Made by a program: the position numbers and the translations under genes
Assembly: GCA_964019695.1 (NCBI GenBank)
Contig: OZ026525.1
Location: 65,070,253-65,134,252, forward strand
DNA length: 64,000 bases
Reading direction: 5' to 3'
DNA from: Loripinus fragilis
Lineage: Eukaryota; Mollusca; Bivalvia; Lucinida; Lucinidae
Shown here: in pieces, positions 22,580 to 34,652 of the stretch
Layout of the letters: the number at the start of each line of letters is the position of its first letter
Position numbering within the stretch: position 1 is the stretch's first letter
Notes under the pieces: model-generated
What the model saw: only the letters and a program-made list of their open reading frames with translations
What the model was told of the DNA's origin: nothing
Databases searched by the model: none

Positions 22580-22778
22580 AGGGAGCGCAGTGGCTCAGTG
22601 GTAGAGTGCTTTACTCGAGACCGAGGGGTCGCGGGTTCGAGTCTCACCAACGTCACTGCGTTGTGGTCCTTGAGCAAGACACATTTATCCAAGCTTAGTA
22701 CTGGTTCAACCCAGGAAGACCCGTCCCTGTTTAACTGAAAGATTGTTGATGGGACGTAAAGAGTCAAATCAAACAAAA
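22580..22778 (+). mobile_element. full-length tRNA-derived SINE (family A), perfect 12-base TSD
   Basis: Head AGGGAGCGCAGTGGCTCAG, B box GCGGGTTCGAGTC, body TTAGTACTGGTTCAACCC, tail GATTGTTGATGGGACGTAAAG and an A-rich end. ACCTTCTACAAC is exact at 22568-22579 and 22779-22790. With the 21071 copy it defines the family boundaries at about 198 bases. Confidence 0.9.
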
Positions 22779-24053
22779 ACCTTCTACAACTAAAGGTCAA
22801 CCTTTCACCAGTGATTCGTGTTATTCTTGTATTATTATCCGGCTCATCACAATCGAACAGAAAAAAAGGCTTTAAAATCAAAAGTAAGGTTACACCAAAA
22901 ATAGTGGCAGTTCAGCTGCCGGACTCAGTTTTGTGTAAGCTAACAACAAAAATAGTGGCAGCTGAGATGTCACATGTAATTGTGTAGATGAATACTAACT
23001 TTCCGACTAAAACAGTATTTGACCAACATTTCTCCAGTGATTCCAAGTGTCGAAACATTTTTACCTGTTATTATTGTAGTTATTCTCTGGATCCAAACAA
23101 TCGAACAGAGCATAGCTGTTAAAGCAGAACTAATTGATCCTCATGGTTTACCATAAGATTCTGATCCTTTTGTTTGAGTTGATCCTGTACGACCTATTAC
23201 ACAATTTTTAGTCATCTTGGACGAGTTTCTTGAGGTTGAACCAGTACTAAGCAACGGAAAACGTGTCTTGCTCAAGAACATAGGCGTTATTTGTCATGTG
23301 TTTTCTACTTTTTGATAAAGTGTTAATGCGTTACTTCCCAGTCAACAAGTTTTTAGTGTTGTGCAACGAGACGCTTCTTTTGACTGCCCACAACATTATT
23401 GAGCCGCAGAATGTGCTTTTCAATAATGTGACATTTTGCTAAGTCATACGAGCCTGTACAGCACCTTCTAAGCTTATAAGCTTCAACTGGTGTTCATTTT
23501 GTTAAGTCATACGAACCTGTACTTATAACCCCAACTGGTGTTCAGTCAGTACAGGAAGCTTAAAAGTCAAATAATAACTAGCAAATGCTCTGATCAGACT
23601 GAGCGTATGCACAGGCTGATCTGAGGCTTTGCTGATCGCACATACCACATTGTCGGAAATCTAATGTCGTGGCTCATATTGATGTATGCTCAAAAGAACT
23701 ATCTTCTTTGAGACGGTTCCGTTGAGTACCAACAGTACATGAATATGTATTGGTTTGGAAACAGGGAAAATGTTTTTATTACGCATCTGGAGGTCTGATT
23801 AATATATTTAAATGTCTTATAAGTCGAACAAGGCTAGATATCAATACAAATGTAGGTTTGGTCATTATTCGTAGATGCGTAAGAGAACGATATGTATTTT
23901 TATAATTTTTGGCATCAATGAAAAAAAAGAAAATTCTAGTGAAAAGGAATGATATCCAATAGTGGCCAAGCTAAATAAAGTTTTAAAATGTTAACAGTTT
24001 TATGACTAATCATAGGTCCAGATAAGCATTTTTTACATTGGCGGATCAGTGGA

Positions 24054-24215
24054 GAAGCCGCCGTGGTGTAATGGATAAGCCTCTTGCCATGTAAACCAGG
24101 GGTCCCAGGGCCAATCCCTGGCTTCACCAGTCTGTCTGATGAGACTTTTTAAAAGCTGTGGCCCCATCCCCATATGACCTCTGCTATTGGTGGGACGGTA
24201 AACACAAACACAACA
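24054..24215 (+). mobile_element. tRNA-derived SINE (family B)
   Basis: The tRNA-like head GCCGCCGTGGTGTAATGGATAAG has an A-box-like TGGTGTAATGG and a B-box-like GGGCCAATCCC, then CTTCACCAGTCTG. The tail includes TGGTGGGACGGTAAAC and ACACAAACACAAC. Different head from family A but a similar GGGACG.TAAA tail, suggesting the same helper LINE (inference). Confidence 0.6.
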
Positions 24216-25813
24216 TCATCGGTGTACATCCATCAAGCACCCCAGCATTTACACCGATAGTGAATAATTACATACATTACTAACGCAAATAGTACACATA
24301 TAGAACTGTGCCCCACAGACTTAAATGGTCTATATTGCTCACTTGAGCAGTTGACTTTATGGTTTCAGAGGCGAGTTTTTTATTTACAAAAGCGTATTAT
24401 CGCATGCAATGTTGCTCAGCGAAGGCTTGAATGAAATTTTGATGACCCAAACCAGAGTGCGCATCTGTGTATGTCAGCAAACATGAATACTCCACCAAGA
24501 GTGCTAACAGGTTGTGAAAAGAGCAAAACTACGTCAAATTTTAGCGATGATTTCTTTTTTAAATGAGCCGCAACATGATATTTCCTACAATGTTGTGTGT
24601 GCAACCAGCAAAGGCACAGGCCAGCATGCGCATACGGGCAGTCTGATCAGAGCCTTTGATTATTGCTTGAATATTCTACGAGTATTAATCTACTGACCGG
24701 ACATCATTTGGAGTTGCTAAGCTTAATAAAGGGTGCACCAGCTCGCCTGAGCCTGCTACCGTCAAAATGCCACAAAGTTGTTGTGGCTCAAATGTGGTTG
24801 GCGAAAAGGCGTCTTGTTTATGACTTATTCTGCCGTCAGATTTTAAAACTATATCCTTTGGAAATTTTCACGAAAATCTGACTGTGCTGCTATTGAGCAA
24901 CAAAGGCGCAGTTCAGACTGCAAACCATCGTGGTAAGCAAAATTCTACATTATATAGATACATGTACTCTGTAGCTGAGCTGGCTTGATGGACCCTTACC
25001 AAGTAGCAAAGTTAGTATTTATGTCGGCATGCATACATAAATGTATCAACTCTGCATGCTGAGTGATTTTTTCACGGCCTTTTTTTTCCTCACGATAACT
25101 TTTTTAACAATATCTTTCCTTATAAAATTTCGGGTCTGACCTGAGTCCAAACTGTTTACTTATGTTATTAAGTGGTGATTGAACGGCCAATGAAAAAAAT
25201 AAACCAAAAATAACAAAACAGACCATAGGTATTCTGTCGTGTCAATGGCCATGACGTGTGAAAACATACATGATACATGATAAATTGTTAAAATCTAAAG
25301 ACATGGACATTTTCTTCCCTTTGTTTTTGTTTTTCAATATTGGACAAAAACCATAACGGATTATTTAAGGAAAGCATTTCGCCAGTCCGCAAGAATTGTT
25401 TTTAAAACAGTTTTGCACCATTATACTGTTTACAAAATTTACCAGACGTTAGAATTGAAGTTCCCTTTTTCACATCGGCATGTAGATAAGGCAGTCCAAA
25501 TCTAGAGGCAACTGGTTGCCTAGCTACGTATTCGGTCAGCTGATTTTATAATTAGGTGTGAAAAACATCAGCCATTTTAATCTCTTGGACACACAGAACA
25601 CATAAAAAGGTACCAAGGTACACTGATAAGAAAAAAAAGATGGGTTAAGATTTGTTTACAATGTGATCAGCTGGGGTTGCTGAAGCACCCACCTCTCCTC
25701 CTTGGATGTAAATTAGTTTCTTAGGTGCCTTATACGTCGAATTTAGCATATTATCAATATTGTAGGTTTTATGGTTTGAATAGCATGTATAAATAACTGT
25801 TTTCTTTACCTAC

Positions 25814-26023
25814 TACTGCCGTGCTAACCAAGAGTGACAGTGACGAATTGTTTTGTTTACAACTGCTAAGTAAAAATAGCATGTACACTCCACTTGATCT
25901 AACGCGAATCGATAGATGACTTGTGTATTAATCCTATCCTGTAGCGATCTATCGATTATAAGTCCCTGATAATTTTTTAAACAAAACATGACGTCACTGT
26001 CACTCTTGGCTGGTAGGACAGTA
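25814..26023. mobile_element. TA-flanked MITE, family T, copy 4 (centre deleted)
   Basis: TACTGCCGTGCTAACCAAGA and TTGGCTGGTAGGACAGTA ends are conserved. The central foldback lacks the right-hand TTAATACACAAGT part, leaving TCCTATCCTGTAGCGATCTATCG. Confidence 0.8.
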
Positions 26024-26450
26024 CTTACTATTTATATAAGTTTATAATTGCGCCACGCTAATACAATAGATACTACGCAGATAAATATGACTCTTGTTCT
26101 CTTTTCACGCCATCTTCAAATACAATTTAGATGGCAGGAATGAAATGCATAGCCTTGTTCTCTGGAAACTATAAGAAAATTCTCTAAATACGTCTGCTAA
26201 TTATTATTTTAAATTGACTATAGGGTTTGTTAAGACTGATTTTGTATAATGAAAAAGTATTTATATGTTTATTTCAATATTGGTACTTGCTGAATTCATT
26301 ATGAAGAAAATATCCCCTGAGTTCAGACTTTTTTCTGGAGCTCTGCGATTGCCCGCATGGAGTGGAATGGTATGACCGATATCATTCCAATAATTCCAAT
26401 TATCGATCCACTGAGTGATCGTACCGGTACCGCCACGGTACCTGAGTGCA

Positions 26451-26480
26451 AGTGAGTAGTGAGTGAGTGATGAGTTGAGT
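26451..26480. repeat. short (GTGA)n-like tract
   Basis: AGTGAGTAGTGAGTGAGTGATGAG, imperfect. Minor. Confidence 0.6.
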
Positions 26481-28195
26481 GGTTGTATAAGTGATGAAAA
26501 TCTGTACTGTAACACGCAATTATATCGCCAAAGGTTCGTTAAATGTGTTCTCCTATCTGAGATGATAGTTCCTTCTTAGTACGAGTACTTAAGTTTACAG
26601 TTTTGACTTATTTCAGTTGTCAAGTATATTTGCTATCTGAAAGCCTCAGGATAGTTTCTATTGATTAGGCCTACTTATATGTACATGTATACTGTTTGTA
26701 CTAATTTCAGTTATTGCAAGTGGTTCTGCTATTTGAGAGGATAGTTTTTTTATGGTTTTTATTAGGCCTACTTAAAAGTTTACTGATTATTACAGTAGAA
26801 AGGTATTATTATTGAGCCTTGGTTAGACTCAAGCAGCCTGCTTAGTCTCAGAAGCCCTTCTAAAGTTTGAATTTGGCATACAGTACCCTTAAAACAAACC
26901 AAAGATTCTGATTCAGGAAACGCGCATCAGTGCAGTCTGATCTGTGCCTTGGTGTTCGCGTAATTGTATAAAACAGATTTTTCGCAGGACGGGGCCCATC
27001 CGAACTCATTGTAATTTTGATTTGATTGATCTAATCATGCCATACGTATGGGCAATAAAAGCATGTGCTTTCTCGACTGATTTTCTTAAGCTGCTTGATT
27101 TGGCTTCAACAATTGTTTAGCAAAAACAAGTTAATTTCAAGGCACCATTCTTTTTATTTATCCATTTATTTTACCGCTAGGAAACTTAATCTGTGACGCA
27201 TTCTCAGGTTGACAGAGCCCTGTAATGGTCATTGGTGCTCGTGTCACTCTTGCCAACATAGTAAGAGTCACCTGCGCCAGTGAATGCTAATACGTAAGAT
27301 GCATTTAAAGTTGTATACGCAAGAAATCAATTCGATTCTTATGTGAATCATGCATTTTGCATTTAGTGCGTGTGTCCTATAAAATTCATGTTTAAAATTG
27401 TTAATTTAAAACTGACACGGTAAGAATATATAAAGGATAGATGCAGATGAGATGGCTCACACGAGTCGGCTTATCTGAATCTACTTTCTTTATCCTCTAT
27501 CCCATGGCACGTATATATGAGTATCTAACGGTAATACTGGTTAAGTGGTTAATTGAGAAAATATACCTAATACTGGTTAAATTTATCTTACAATCTCATT
27601 GAAATAAAGAGGACTCATGTGGTCTTGTGACGCGAGACAACGCCTTATCGACGTCGATGCAACGTTGAGACGGTGTATCGACGTTGGTGCGGCGTGGTGT
27701 CACCACAACCCATGTCGGATATTATGCAGCTCTGGTAAAACGCTTAAAACATAGACAATCGTTAAGTAGTTACCATGATTACGTCTTCATGACGATCGTG
27801 GGCCAACTTGACCTTTTTCATAAACATTTAAGGTTAAATTATATAATCTGATTAGTAAAACGCACCAATGAAATTTCATTCGCAATGATAGCAAAGACTT
27901 ATCGATACAATGAGGGTGGTACACGGCGCCCTCTTTGTGTTGGTAATGCCTGCTGCTTGGATTTGGCTGAGCCTCCATCAAAACATCAAATAATAAGCCA
28001 AATTCTAACATTAAGAAATTACTTCTCCATGATAGTCATTTAACAAGTATACGAGTATTTGCAGCTTAAAATACTCCTTTATGCCTTTGATATGAGCAAA
28101 ACGTTCGAAATTCATGAAACGTGACAGATTTATTGTGTAATAATCATATGTGATTGACTAGAAACTGTATGATTTATGTCAAATAAACAATCTGT

Positions 28196-28213
28196 TCTGT
28201 TCTGTTCTGTTCT
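28196..28213. repeat. (CTGTT)n pentamer tract
   Basis: Three to four units of CTGTT. Confidence 0.8.
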
Positions 28214-28387
28214 TTTTTCTAACACAATATTTTGCTACCATTCAACAGCCCAACACAACCCAGCAGCGTGACACCTTCCAATGATCTAGTTCCTTCCAGC
28301 CGTATACTTCCTTCCAGTAGCCTAGTACCTTCCTAGTCTGAAGTTTTAATGCTGGCTAGAATGTCTATTTTTCTTGGTTTATCATTT

Positions 28388-28740
28388 CTCGCAAAACCAT
28401 CGTGCGACTATCGCACGACCTTCACGCGACTGTCGCACGACGTTCGTGAGAACGTCGTGAGGCGGTCGATGGTAATAAATGTTAGCAATTCCATCGGGCG
28501 AACATCGTGCGAGTGTCTCGCGAATGTCGCACGAATGTCGCGAGAATGTCGTGCAACATTCGCCAATGATTCGTGCGATAATCGTACGACATTCGTGCGA
28601 CTGTCGCAAATATGTCTTAATCACCCATTCGGTGTGACTGCAATGTAAAAATGGTTGCAATGTCGCATTTCTGTCGCCAAAACGTGTCTCAAATTAGTCT
28701 CGAAATAGTCGCCAATCGCTCGCATCCCAGTGAGATACTA
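28388..28740. mobile_element. motif-saturated element, TCGCACGA vocabulary
   Basis: ATCGTGCGACTATCGCACGA and similar octamers recur every 10-15 bases. The right edge TCGCATCCCAGTGAGATACTAGC is followed by TTAA (28743-28746), and its inverse matches the left edge of 12568-13003. The left edge is not clear. The open frames of 92-99 residues here are by-products of the motif. Confidence 0.55.
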
Positions 28741-28811
28741 GCTTAAAGGTGGTATTAGTCCAGATACGCGAACTTTTTATGCATATTTGTGAGTATTGTC
28801 TTATCCATGAG

Positions 28812-28880
28812 TATGCTTTGGATTCTGAAAAGAACCGTCTCATTTAGACGGACGGTTCTTTTGAATATCCACAACATAGG
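28812..28880. repeat. ATATGT-type hairpin MITE, CCGTCTC core
   Basis: TTTGGATTCTGAAAAGAACCGTCTC faces GACGGTTCTTTTGAATATCCACAACATAGG. Outer arms decayed. Confidence 0.65.
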
Positions 28881-29174
28881 TTTTGGTTGAGAAATAAGAA
28901 AAAAAAATGGACATTTTGAGGCCCAAAATGATCAAGAACCCATCAACATGTTAATATTTCTTGATTCGTCATAAAATTCTCTATTCAAAAAGCGGAAAAA
29001 GTGAATTTCACTATATGCCTTTTCGCGTGACGGGTCACAAATTCATTTAATATGCACCATTAACTTATTTCCTCCCAGCAACTCAGCGATCCACCCTTCT
29101 GGATCCGCGCATTACCTATATACTGATGCTGTGATTACAGTCGAGTATTTGATTCGTGAATTGTACAGGCTCCG

Positions 29175-29350
29175 AAGTTATGAAACTTCTTTTCATGCCC
29201 AACTCAGCTGAGCATGAAAATTATCCTGTTCATAAATGTTAAAATGCCAACAATTTTTTAGGCAGATAAATACAACATATGAGAGATTTAAAGCAAAACA
29301 CATCTAAATGTTTTATCATCATAAGCTGAAAGCTTTTCTTAGATGAGCAT
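29175..29350. mobile_element. partial GAGGTTATAAAAC-type MITE
   Basis: GAAGTTATGAAACTTCTTTTC, ATGCCCAACTCAGCTGAGCATG, GTTCATAAATGTTAAAATGCC and ACAACATATGAGAG match the left part of the copies at 33299, 47749 and 47991. The right terminus is lost. Confidence 0.6.
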
Positions 29351-29421
29351 AATTTGTATAAGCTTTGGACACAGGACATTGGTAAAAACGGTCTTATCTG
29401 GGTTTGCATTCAGGTAGACTA

Positions 29422-29616
29422 TGTCTATGGGAGCTCAGTGGTAGAGTGCTTGACTCGAGACCGAGGGGTCGCGGGTTCAAGCCTCAACGGCGTCACTACG
29501 TTGTGGTTCTTGAGAAAGACACATTTGTCCTAGCTTAGTACTGGTTCAACCCATGAAGACCCGTCCCCGTTTAACTGAAAGATTGTTGATGGGACGTAAA
29601 GAATCAAACAAACAAA
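29422..29616 (+). mobile_element. tRNA-derived SINE (family A), head slightly deleted
   Basis: GGGAGCTCAGTGGTAGAGTG lacks about six bases of the usual head. GCGGGTTCAAGCC, TAGTACTGGTTCAACCC and GATTGTTGATGGGACGTAAAG follow. Flanks share TAGACTA (29415-29421, 29617-29623), a short possible duplication. Confidence 0.75.
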
Positions 29617-29742
29617 TAGACTAGGCCTACCCACTGTGTGACTGCCCGACAGATCAAACATTGATCCTATAACAAGATCGGTGTCACTTAACCCTTACAA
29701 CAAAGCGAAGAGGGATCAAGTTTCTTTTTGTGTTCTTAATCT

Positions 29743-29976
29743 TTAACCCTTAATGCGCCAATCGCAACAAAAGTCGTCTGTTTTTCTCGTCTGCTGAACT
29801 CTATTGCAAACAGTGTTGACCCAGAACAGACTGCTCCTATAAGAGCAGTCTGTTCTGGGTCAACACTGTTTGCTTCTATACTTAATTCGCCAATAAAGCT
29901 AGGCAATTATTTGCGACAGACGACTTCAGCAGACGACATTTTCAGATGCATTTTTTTCTTGACGCTTTAGGGGTTA
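29743..29976. mobile_element. TAACCC-ended MITE with CAAACAG palindromic core
   Basis: The ends are TAACCCTTAATGCGCCAA and GACGCTTTAGGGGTTA. Sub-terminal GTCGTCTG and CAGACGAC are also inverted. The core 29806-29873 is a near-perfect palindrome, GCAAACAGTGTTGACCCAG outwards to an AGCAGTCTG centre. Relatives lie at 31825-32050, 33590-33960 and 42788-42988. Confidence 0.7.
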
Positions 29977-30409
29977 AAGCACCAAAACGACAATCTTTTT
30001 GTTGATTTATTCACTTTGAATAAAAAGGCTTAATTTTCGTATGTTTCGTCAGCTTTCGTCTCTCAGCAGACGATTCGATTTACATGCAAATATCAGCTGA
30101 AGCCTGATTATGGTTCTTAAAACAGATGCAAAATTGGAAAATATTGTAAAAGGCTCGTTCTTTAGATGTCGTGCTAGTGACGTCTGTTGATACCGTTGCA
30201 AGCAGTTTGAATCCAGATCAGGCCCGACTCTGATGGTATTCCTGATAGAATTTCGGAAAAAACAGATAAGCATGAAAAAAAATCCAGAGGCGACAATGTA
30301 TTGAAGCACGCAGAATTATACAACATGCAATGCAGGTTAGTTTTCCATTATTTTTGTCGTCTGCTGACTTTTTTCAAAGTCGATTTTTTTCAATACACTA
30401 TCAGAGTAT

Positions 30410-30474
30410 CAAACAGTTTGGATCCAGATCAGGCCCGACAGAACGTCGGGCCTGATCTGGGTCCAAACTGTTTG
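30410..30474. repeat. CAAACAGTTTG palindrome
   Basis: CAAACAGTTTGGATCCAGAT with AGGCCCGA faces TCGGGCCT and ATCTGGGTCCAAACTGTTTG around a 7-base loop. Embedded in a wider MITE with CGTCTGCTGA flanks. Confidence 0.75.
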
Positions 30475-30744
30475 CCAAAAATATCAGCAGGCGACAAACT
30501 TAGATCGCCGTTGGCACGCAAAGTGTTAAGATTCAAAAGTCTAATAGGATCTTGTCAAGTAGTTTGTGGTGACACTAATCCAATGGAAATCTAAACGATA
30601 ATCTTAGTGTACCTATACTCATTCCGCTGATAACCTTTGCAAATAGTTTGGACCCAGATCAGGACCGACAGAACGTACTCCAATTAACACCAGGACAGAT
30701 AAACCAGCACGAACAATGCACTGGTTTGGCTTATAGTTATGTAT

Positions 30745-30856
30745 AGGATAAACTCCAAGGATCTGGCCATTCCTGAAAAATAATGTATTACGAGGTCCCG
30801 AAGGGACCGAGTAATCATTATTTTTCAGGAATGGCCAGATTCGAGGAGTTTATCCT
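30745..30856. repeat. 112-base palindromic foldback element
   Basis: AGGATAAACTCC and CTGGCCATTCCTGAAAAATAAT are mirrored by ATTATTTTTCAGGAATGGCCAG and GGAGTTTATCCT. The apex GAGGTCCCGAAGGGACCGAG is itself a small stem. Strongly conserved arms suggest recent origin. Confidence 0.8.
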
Positions 30857-31318
30857 ACTTAAAATATACCTTTAATAAGACAATGGATTTTAGCACTAAG
30901 AATTCAAAAAATAAACATAGCATTCCTGTCACTGGATCAGTTTTATATTTAAACTAAACCTAATTTCTCCCACAGGCGGCCCATTATAGGAAACGGCGTT
31001 TGCATTCAAGCGAAATATGCGTGGATTTCGTGGTGTAAATCAGCTGTACATTAATAGGTGTGTTAAGCTGTTGCATGTTTTAAGCATGCATTTTTCCCGC
31101 ACTATTTTTTTCTCCACGTTAACATTAATTCATTTTTGTAGTGTTTTCACACCGTCCGGATTATGATTTAATGTGCAATGGATATCTTACTAAAACGTTT
31201 TCGGTGTAGAACTTTATAAAGTATATAAAGTAAAGAAACTGAAAATGTCTCATCTTTTGGTGAAAACGATAGAAGTTGAAAGGTCTGTATATAATTTATA
31301 CAAAAACTATGTGTATGT

Positions 31319-31390
31319 ACCAGTGGCTCAGTTGGTAGAGTGTTAGAATTGGGATCGAAGGGTCACTGGTTCGAGCCTCACATGAACCAC
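31319..31390 (+). other. tRNA-like sequence, probably SINE head or pseudo-tRNA
   Basis: CAGTGGCTCAGTTGGTAGAG resembles an A box and GGTTCGAGCC a B box, about 72 bases in all, followed by a T8 run that could stop RNA polymerase III. The expected acceptor-stem ends do not pair convincingly, so a functional tRNA is not claimed. Confidence 0.45.
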
Positions 31391-32249
31391 TTTTTTTTAT
31401 TCTTTTCATTTCACAAATTCTATAATGCTCAACATAATGTTGTAAATTCTTCTGGCAGACGGTTTCTATAATATATTATCTAGTCTTTCTTTACCTGAAA
31501 AATGAATGAAGAGGCCACTAACCATTTTTATTCTGATAGATTATCCCTTACATATTAGTGAATTAGTATTGAATATTCAATTTTGTATTTGTCGGTCAAA
31601 ATGAATGAAAATGATGCATTTATGTCCCTGAAGATTCGAGTGTATCGTAACAAACAATGCAGATCCTGATGAAATGCCGTCATTCTAGGGATTCGTCTGG
31701 GTCTTCATAGTTTGCCAATGTACATGTTTACCGGTATCCAGAATTAAAAACATGTACAGACACGAATGTATACACATCCGTGGTACAGATTATCAGCTGA
31801 TTATGTTCCATCGGCACTTTTAGAAGTAAATCTTATAGCGCCAATCAGAACAAAAATCGTCTGCTTTTTTCATCCGCTATAACTTTTTAAAAAGGCTTCG
31901 AGTATGACAGGGAACAGTGTGGACTCAGATCAAACTGCTCTTGCAGTCTGATCTGAGCCATATCTTTGTGCATCTATACTTACATTGTCAGTATTATTAT
32001 AGGCAATTATTTGTATCAGTCGCCTTCAGCAGACGACATTTTAATGCATTTTCTTGGCTTCAAATTTGCCGCCTAAATTACATACAAACCATGTACATGT
32101 ATACTATATCATTCTGTTGTGCACCTTCTATTTGCCCCTCCCCGCCCCCCTGCACTTGGGACCTTGAAATAATGAAAATATAAACGTTTCCCTCTACAAA
32201 GCTCTGATCTTGGAAAAGCCTTCTAGAGCTTCAATGGCTGTGTTTCTTT

Positions 32250-32495
32250 GGCCCCAAAAACGGCGTACGCCGCTGCCTCGCCTGCGCCTCCGGCTTACGC
32301 CGATCACATGACCGGGGATGGGTAGTTAGCCGCAGCAATCGAGCAAAAACGGCGCAAAAGTACTTTGTGGAACTGCGAAACAGGCCTCGTCCCTTCTACG
32401 CCTTGGTTGAAATTCGGCCAGATCGGCCACGTGATCCAAATCAATCAAGTGCCCCGCCGGTTATAGACTACAACCGGCTTACGCCCGGCGAAGCT
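32250..32495. other. GC- and CpG-rich island inside AT-rich DNA
   Basis: About 245 bases with dense CG content: ACGGCGTACGCCGCTG, CCGGCTTACGCCG, GGCCAGATCGGCCACGTG, CCCGCCGGTT, CCGGCTTACGCCC. Near-palindromic GGCGTACGCC and repeated CCGGCTTACGCC hint at a diverged repeat, but a promoter-like island cannot be excluded. No adjacent exon was found. Confidence 0.45.
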
Positions 32496-33298
32496 AAATA
32501 AACGCATCCAGTAACATGTTAAAGGACATAACTACAAATGCCTGTGCTCTGATATATGCCCTGCTGTTTTGGTGGACTGACCACTCAAAGTCTGACATAT
32601 CCAAAGCACTGCCGACACAGACAAAAGCCCCTATATGCCAATGCTATCACAGGTCCCATGGCACCGTGTTTGTAAATGACTGCTGCACTTACTCAAATAC
32701 GGATTTTCCTTATCCAAAATTGGCATCGCGTTTGAACTGCTTCCATTGCCATAGTAAAAGAAATATTTTTTCTCATCGAAATTTTCTGTCCACATATCAA
32801 ATGCATTGACCGGGGTTTTATCACTCAGGATCCAGAGCTGTGCTGTGCAGACATGTAGTCGGAACCACAGACAGATAGACGGACAGACAAACAGACAGAC
32901 AACCGGATGGAGAAGTAACCCCATAGAGAAGAGAGTTAACGTAATAGTATCTCCGTTTTAGCTAAAATTGCAGCAGTTGACATTTTCAAATTATATAATC
33001 ATGATAATGCAAAACATACATGTATTTTATAAATACCAAGCCTTATTTTACCCGAAAAAAGAAGCGGAGGCCATTAACCCATTTTATTTCTGATATTCTG
33101 ATAGTTTATCACTTACATATACATCGTATAGAATAGTCCAGTTTGTATTTAGTGGTTTTCGGCCAAAATTTCGATGAAAATGTTGTTTTTTCTGTCCCTG
33201 AAGATTTAATTTTATTTGAGCAAATATAGCGAACTCTGATGACATGCCGCCTTTCACGGGTTTCGCCTAGGTCTTCACAGTTAGCCAAATTACCTTGC

Positions 33299-33532
33299 CC
33301 TGAGGTTATACTACTTTTTTCATACTCAACTCCGCTTAGCACAAACTTTAGCCTGCTCATAACTGTTAAAATGTCAACAATTGTTGGCATTTTAGCAATT
33401 ACTAGCATGATAAATACAACATCTGAGAGTTTGAAAGTGAGAAAATTTTTATTTTGCTGTATTTTAGTTTTTGTGCGCAGTTGAATTTTCGTGGTCACTT
33501 GAGTCGAGCATGAAAAAAGTTTTATAACACCG
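33299..33532. mobile_element. GAGGTTATAAAAC-type MITE
   Basis: The left end CTGAGGTTATACTACTTTTTTC with CATACTCAACTC and right end GAGTCGAGCATGAAAAAAGTTTTATAACACCGG are inverted. Interior AATTGTTGGCATTTTAGCAATT. About 235 bases. Relatives at 29175, 47749 and 47991. Confidence 0.7.
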
Positions 33533-33650
33533 GGGCCCAGAATGAAAAATATGTAAAGACGATTAAGTGTGATGGGCGCTTTCAGAAGTAACCCTTAAAG
33601 CGCCAAACACAACAAAAAAACGTCTGCTTTCTAATCTGCTGACAGCGGAA

Positions 33651-33742
33651 AGTGTACATTATTTTTGTGTAGAAGTGATCATGCTTTCTACACAAAATTA
33701 ATGTACACTTAAGTGTACATTCCTGAAATATAATGTACACTT
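33651..33742. repeat. AGTGTACAT foldback, two overlapping stems
   Basis: AGTGTACATTATTTTTGTG faces CACAAAATTAATGTACACT around a short loop, and a second AAGTGTACAT faces ATGTACACTT to 33742. It appears inserted in a CGTCTGCTGA-flanked MITE that resumes at 33800. Confidence 0.6.
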
Positions 33743-33819
33743 TCTACAATGGAGTGACGTCACAGGTGTATTTTAATTGAAGTTAACTATTTCCTTTTGT
33801 CGTCTGCTGATAACCTTTG

Positions 33820-33884
33820 CAAACAGCTTGGACCCAGATTAGGACAGTCAGAACCTCCGTCCTGATCTGGATCCAAACCGTTTG
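33820..33884. repeat. CAAACAGTTTG palindrome, imperfect
   Basis: CAAACAGCTTGGACCCAGAT faces ATCTGGATCCAAACCGTTTG with AGGAC/GTCCT inside. Same family as 30410. Confidence 0.65.
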
Positions 33885-34565
33885 ACACTTTGATAGTGTT
33901 CCTGAAAGATGTTTCAAAAATGTTCATTTGAAGAAAAAGTCAGCAGACGATATCAAAAACATGATTTTTGAAATGACCTCCTTTCACAGACAACACGTTT
34001 TCATTTCAAAAGACAAACTAATTGAACACTTAATTGCTGAAATGAACACTCCATCTGCAGGAGTCTCGTTGTTATTGGCCAAAATGTTAAAAATTACCCC
34101 ACCATCCAATGCAAATTCTTGTGAATTTTGAAATTGAGGGTATGTGTATTCGGCAAAGCCTCCCGGATACAATTTAATGAACTTTGCTTAGCCGTTTTAA
34201 GGTAGCATTCACTGATAGGCTGGCCTATTTGGGAGTGCAAATGAAACTAATATAGTGCATATAGCTTTTCAAAACTCGGTAAAAACACACGTGGCCGGTT
34301 AAAACTTTTGACTAGTATACATGGAAATATAAATTGGACAGCAGAAAACTTGAGACGAAAGTGGTGTTTTGCATAAAATTTGGATTTAGAAGATAACATG
34401 GTTTCTTGTAAATAAGATTGTGACTATTACTGTTCATTCACGATATTTTGGCTCAATGATACCGTTAACGGTGGACTGAACTATTGAAATTAAGGGAACA
34501 TGATGTTTGATGCATATTAACGGTATAATTATAACAAAACAGTTTATATTACATTGGAATTCTAA

Positions 34566-34652
34566 ATGGCTCCGTGGCTCAGTCGGTAGGACGCACATAC
34601 ACATTGCTTATATCTTTTTAAAGAGATGGTGGTTCGAAACCCAAAATCAAAG
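34566..34652 (+). other. tRNA-like sequence, probably SINE head
   Basis: GGCTCCGTGGCTCAGTCGGTAGG resembles an A box and GGTGGTTCGAAACCC a B box. Followed by AAAGATCTTTTTTT. The spacing is long (about 45 bases between the boxes) and the ends do not pair, so a functional tRNA is unlikely. Confidence 0.4.

Noticed and set aside
26261..26515. 84-codon minus-strand frame
   Set aside because: Contains a GTGA tract and near-palindromic GGTACCG segments; no splice support, and phase to the 37906 donor could not be shown.
28349..28660. Overlapping 92- and 99-codon frames on opposite strands
   Set aside because: Same cause: palindromic TCGCACGA motifs; no splice or family support.
31319..31390. Functional tRNA gene
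   Set aside because: A- and B-box-like motifs and a T run are present, but the acceptor ends do not pair and no convincing anticodon arm was seen.
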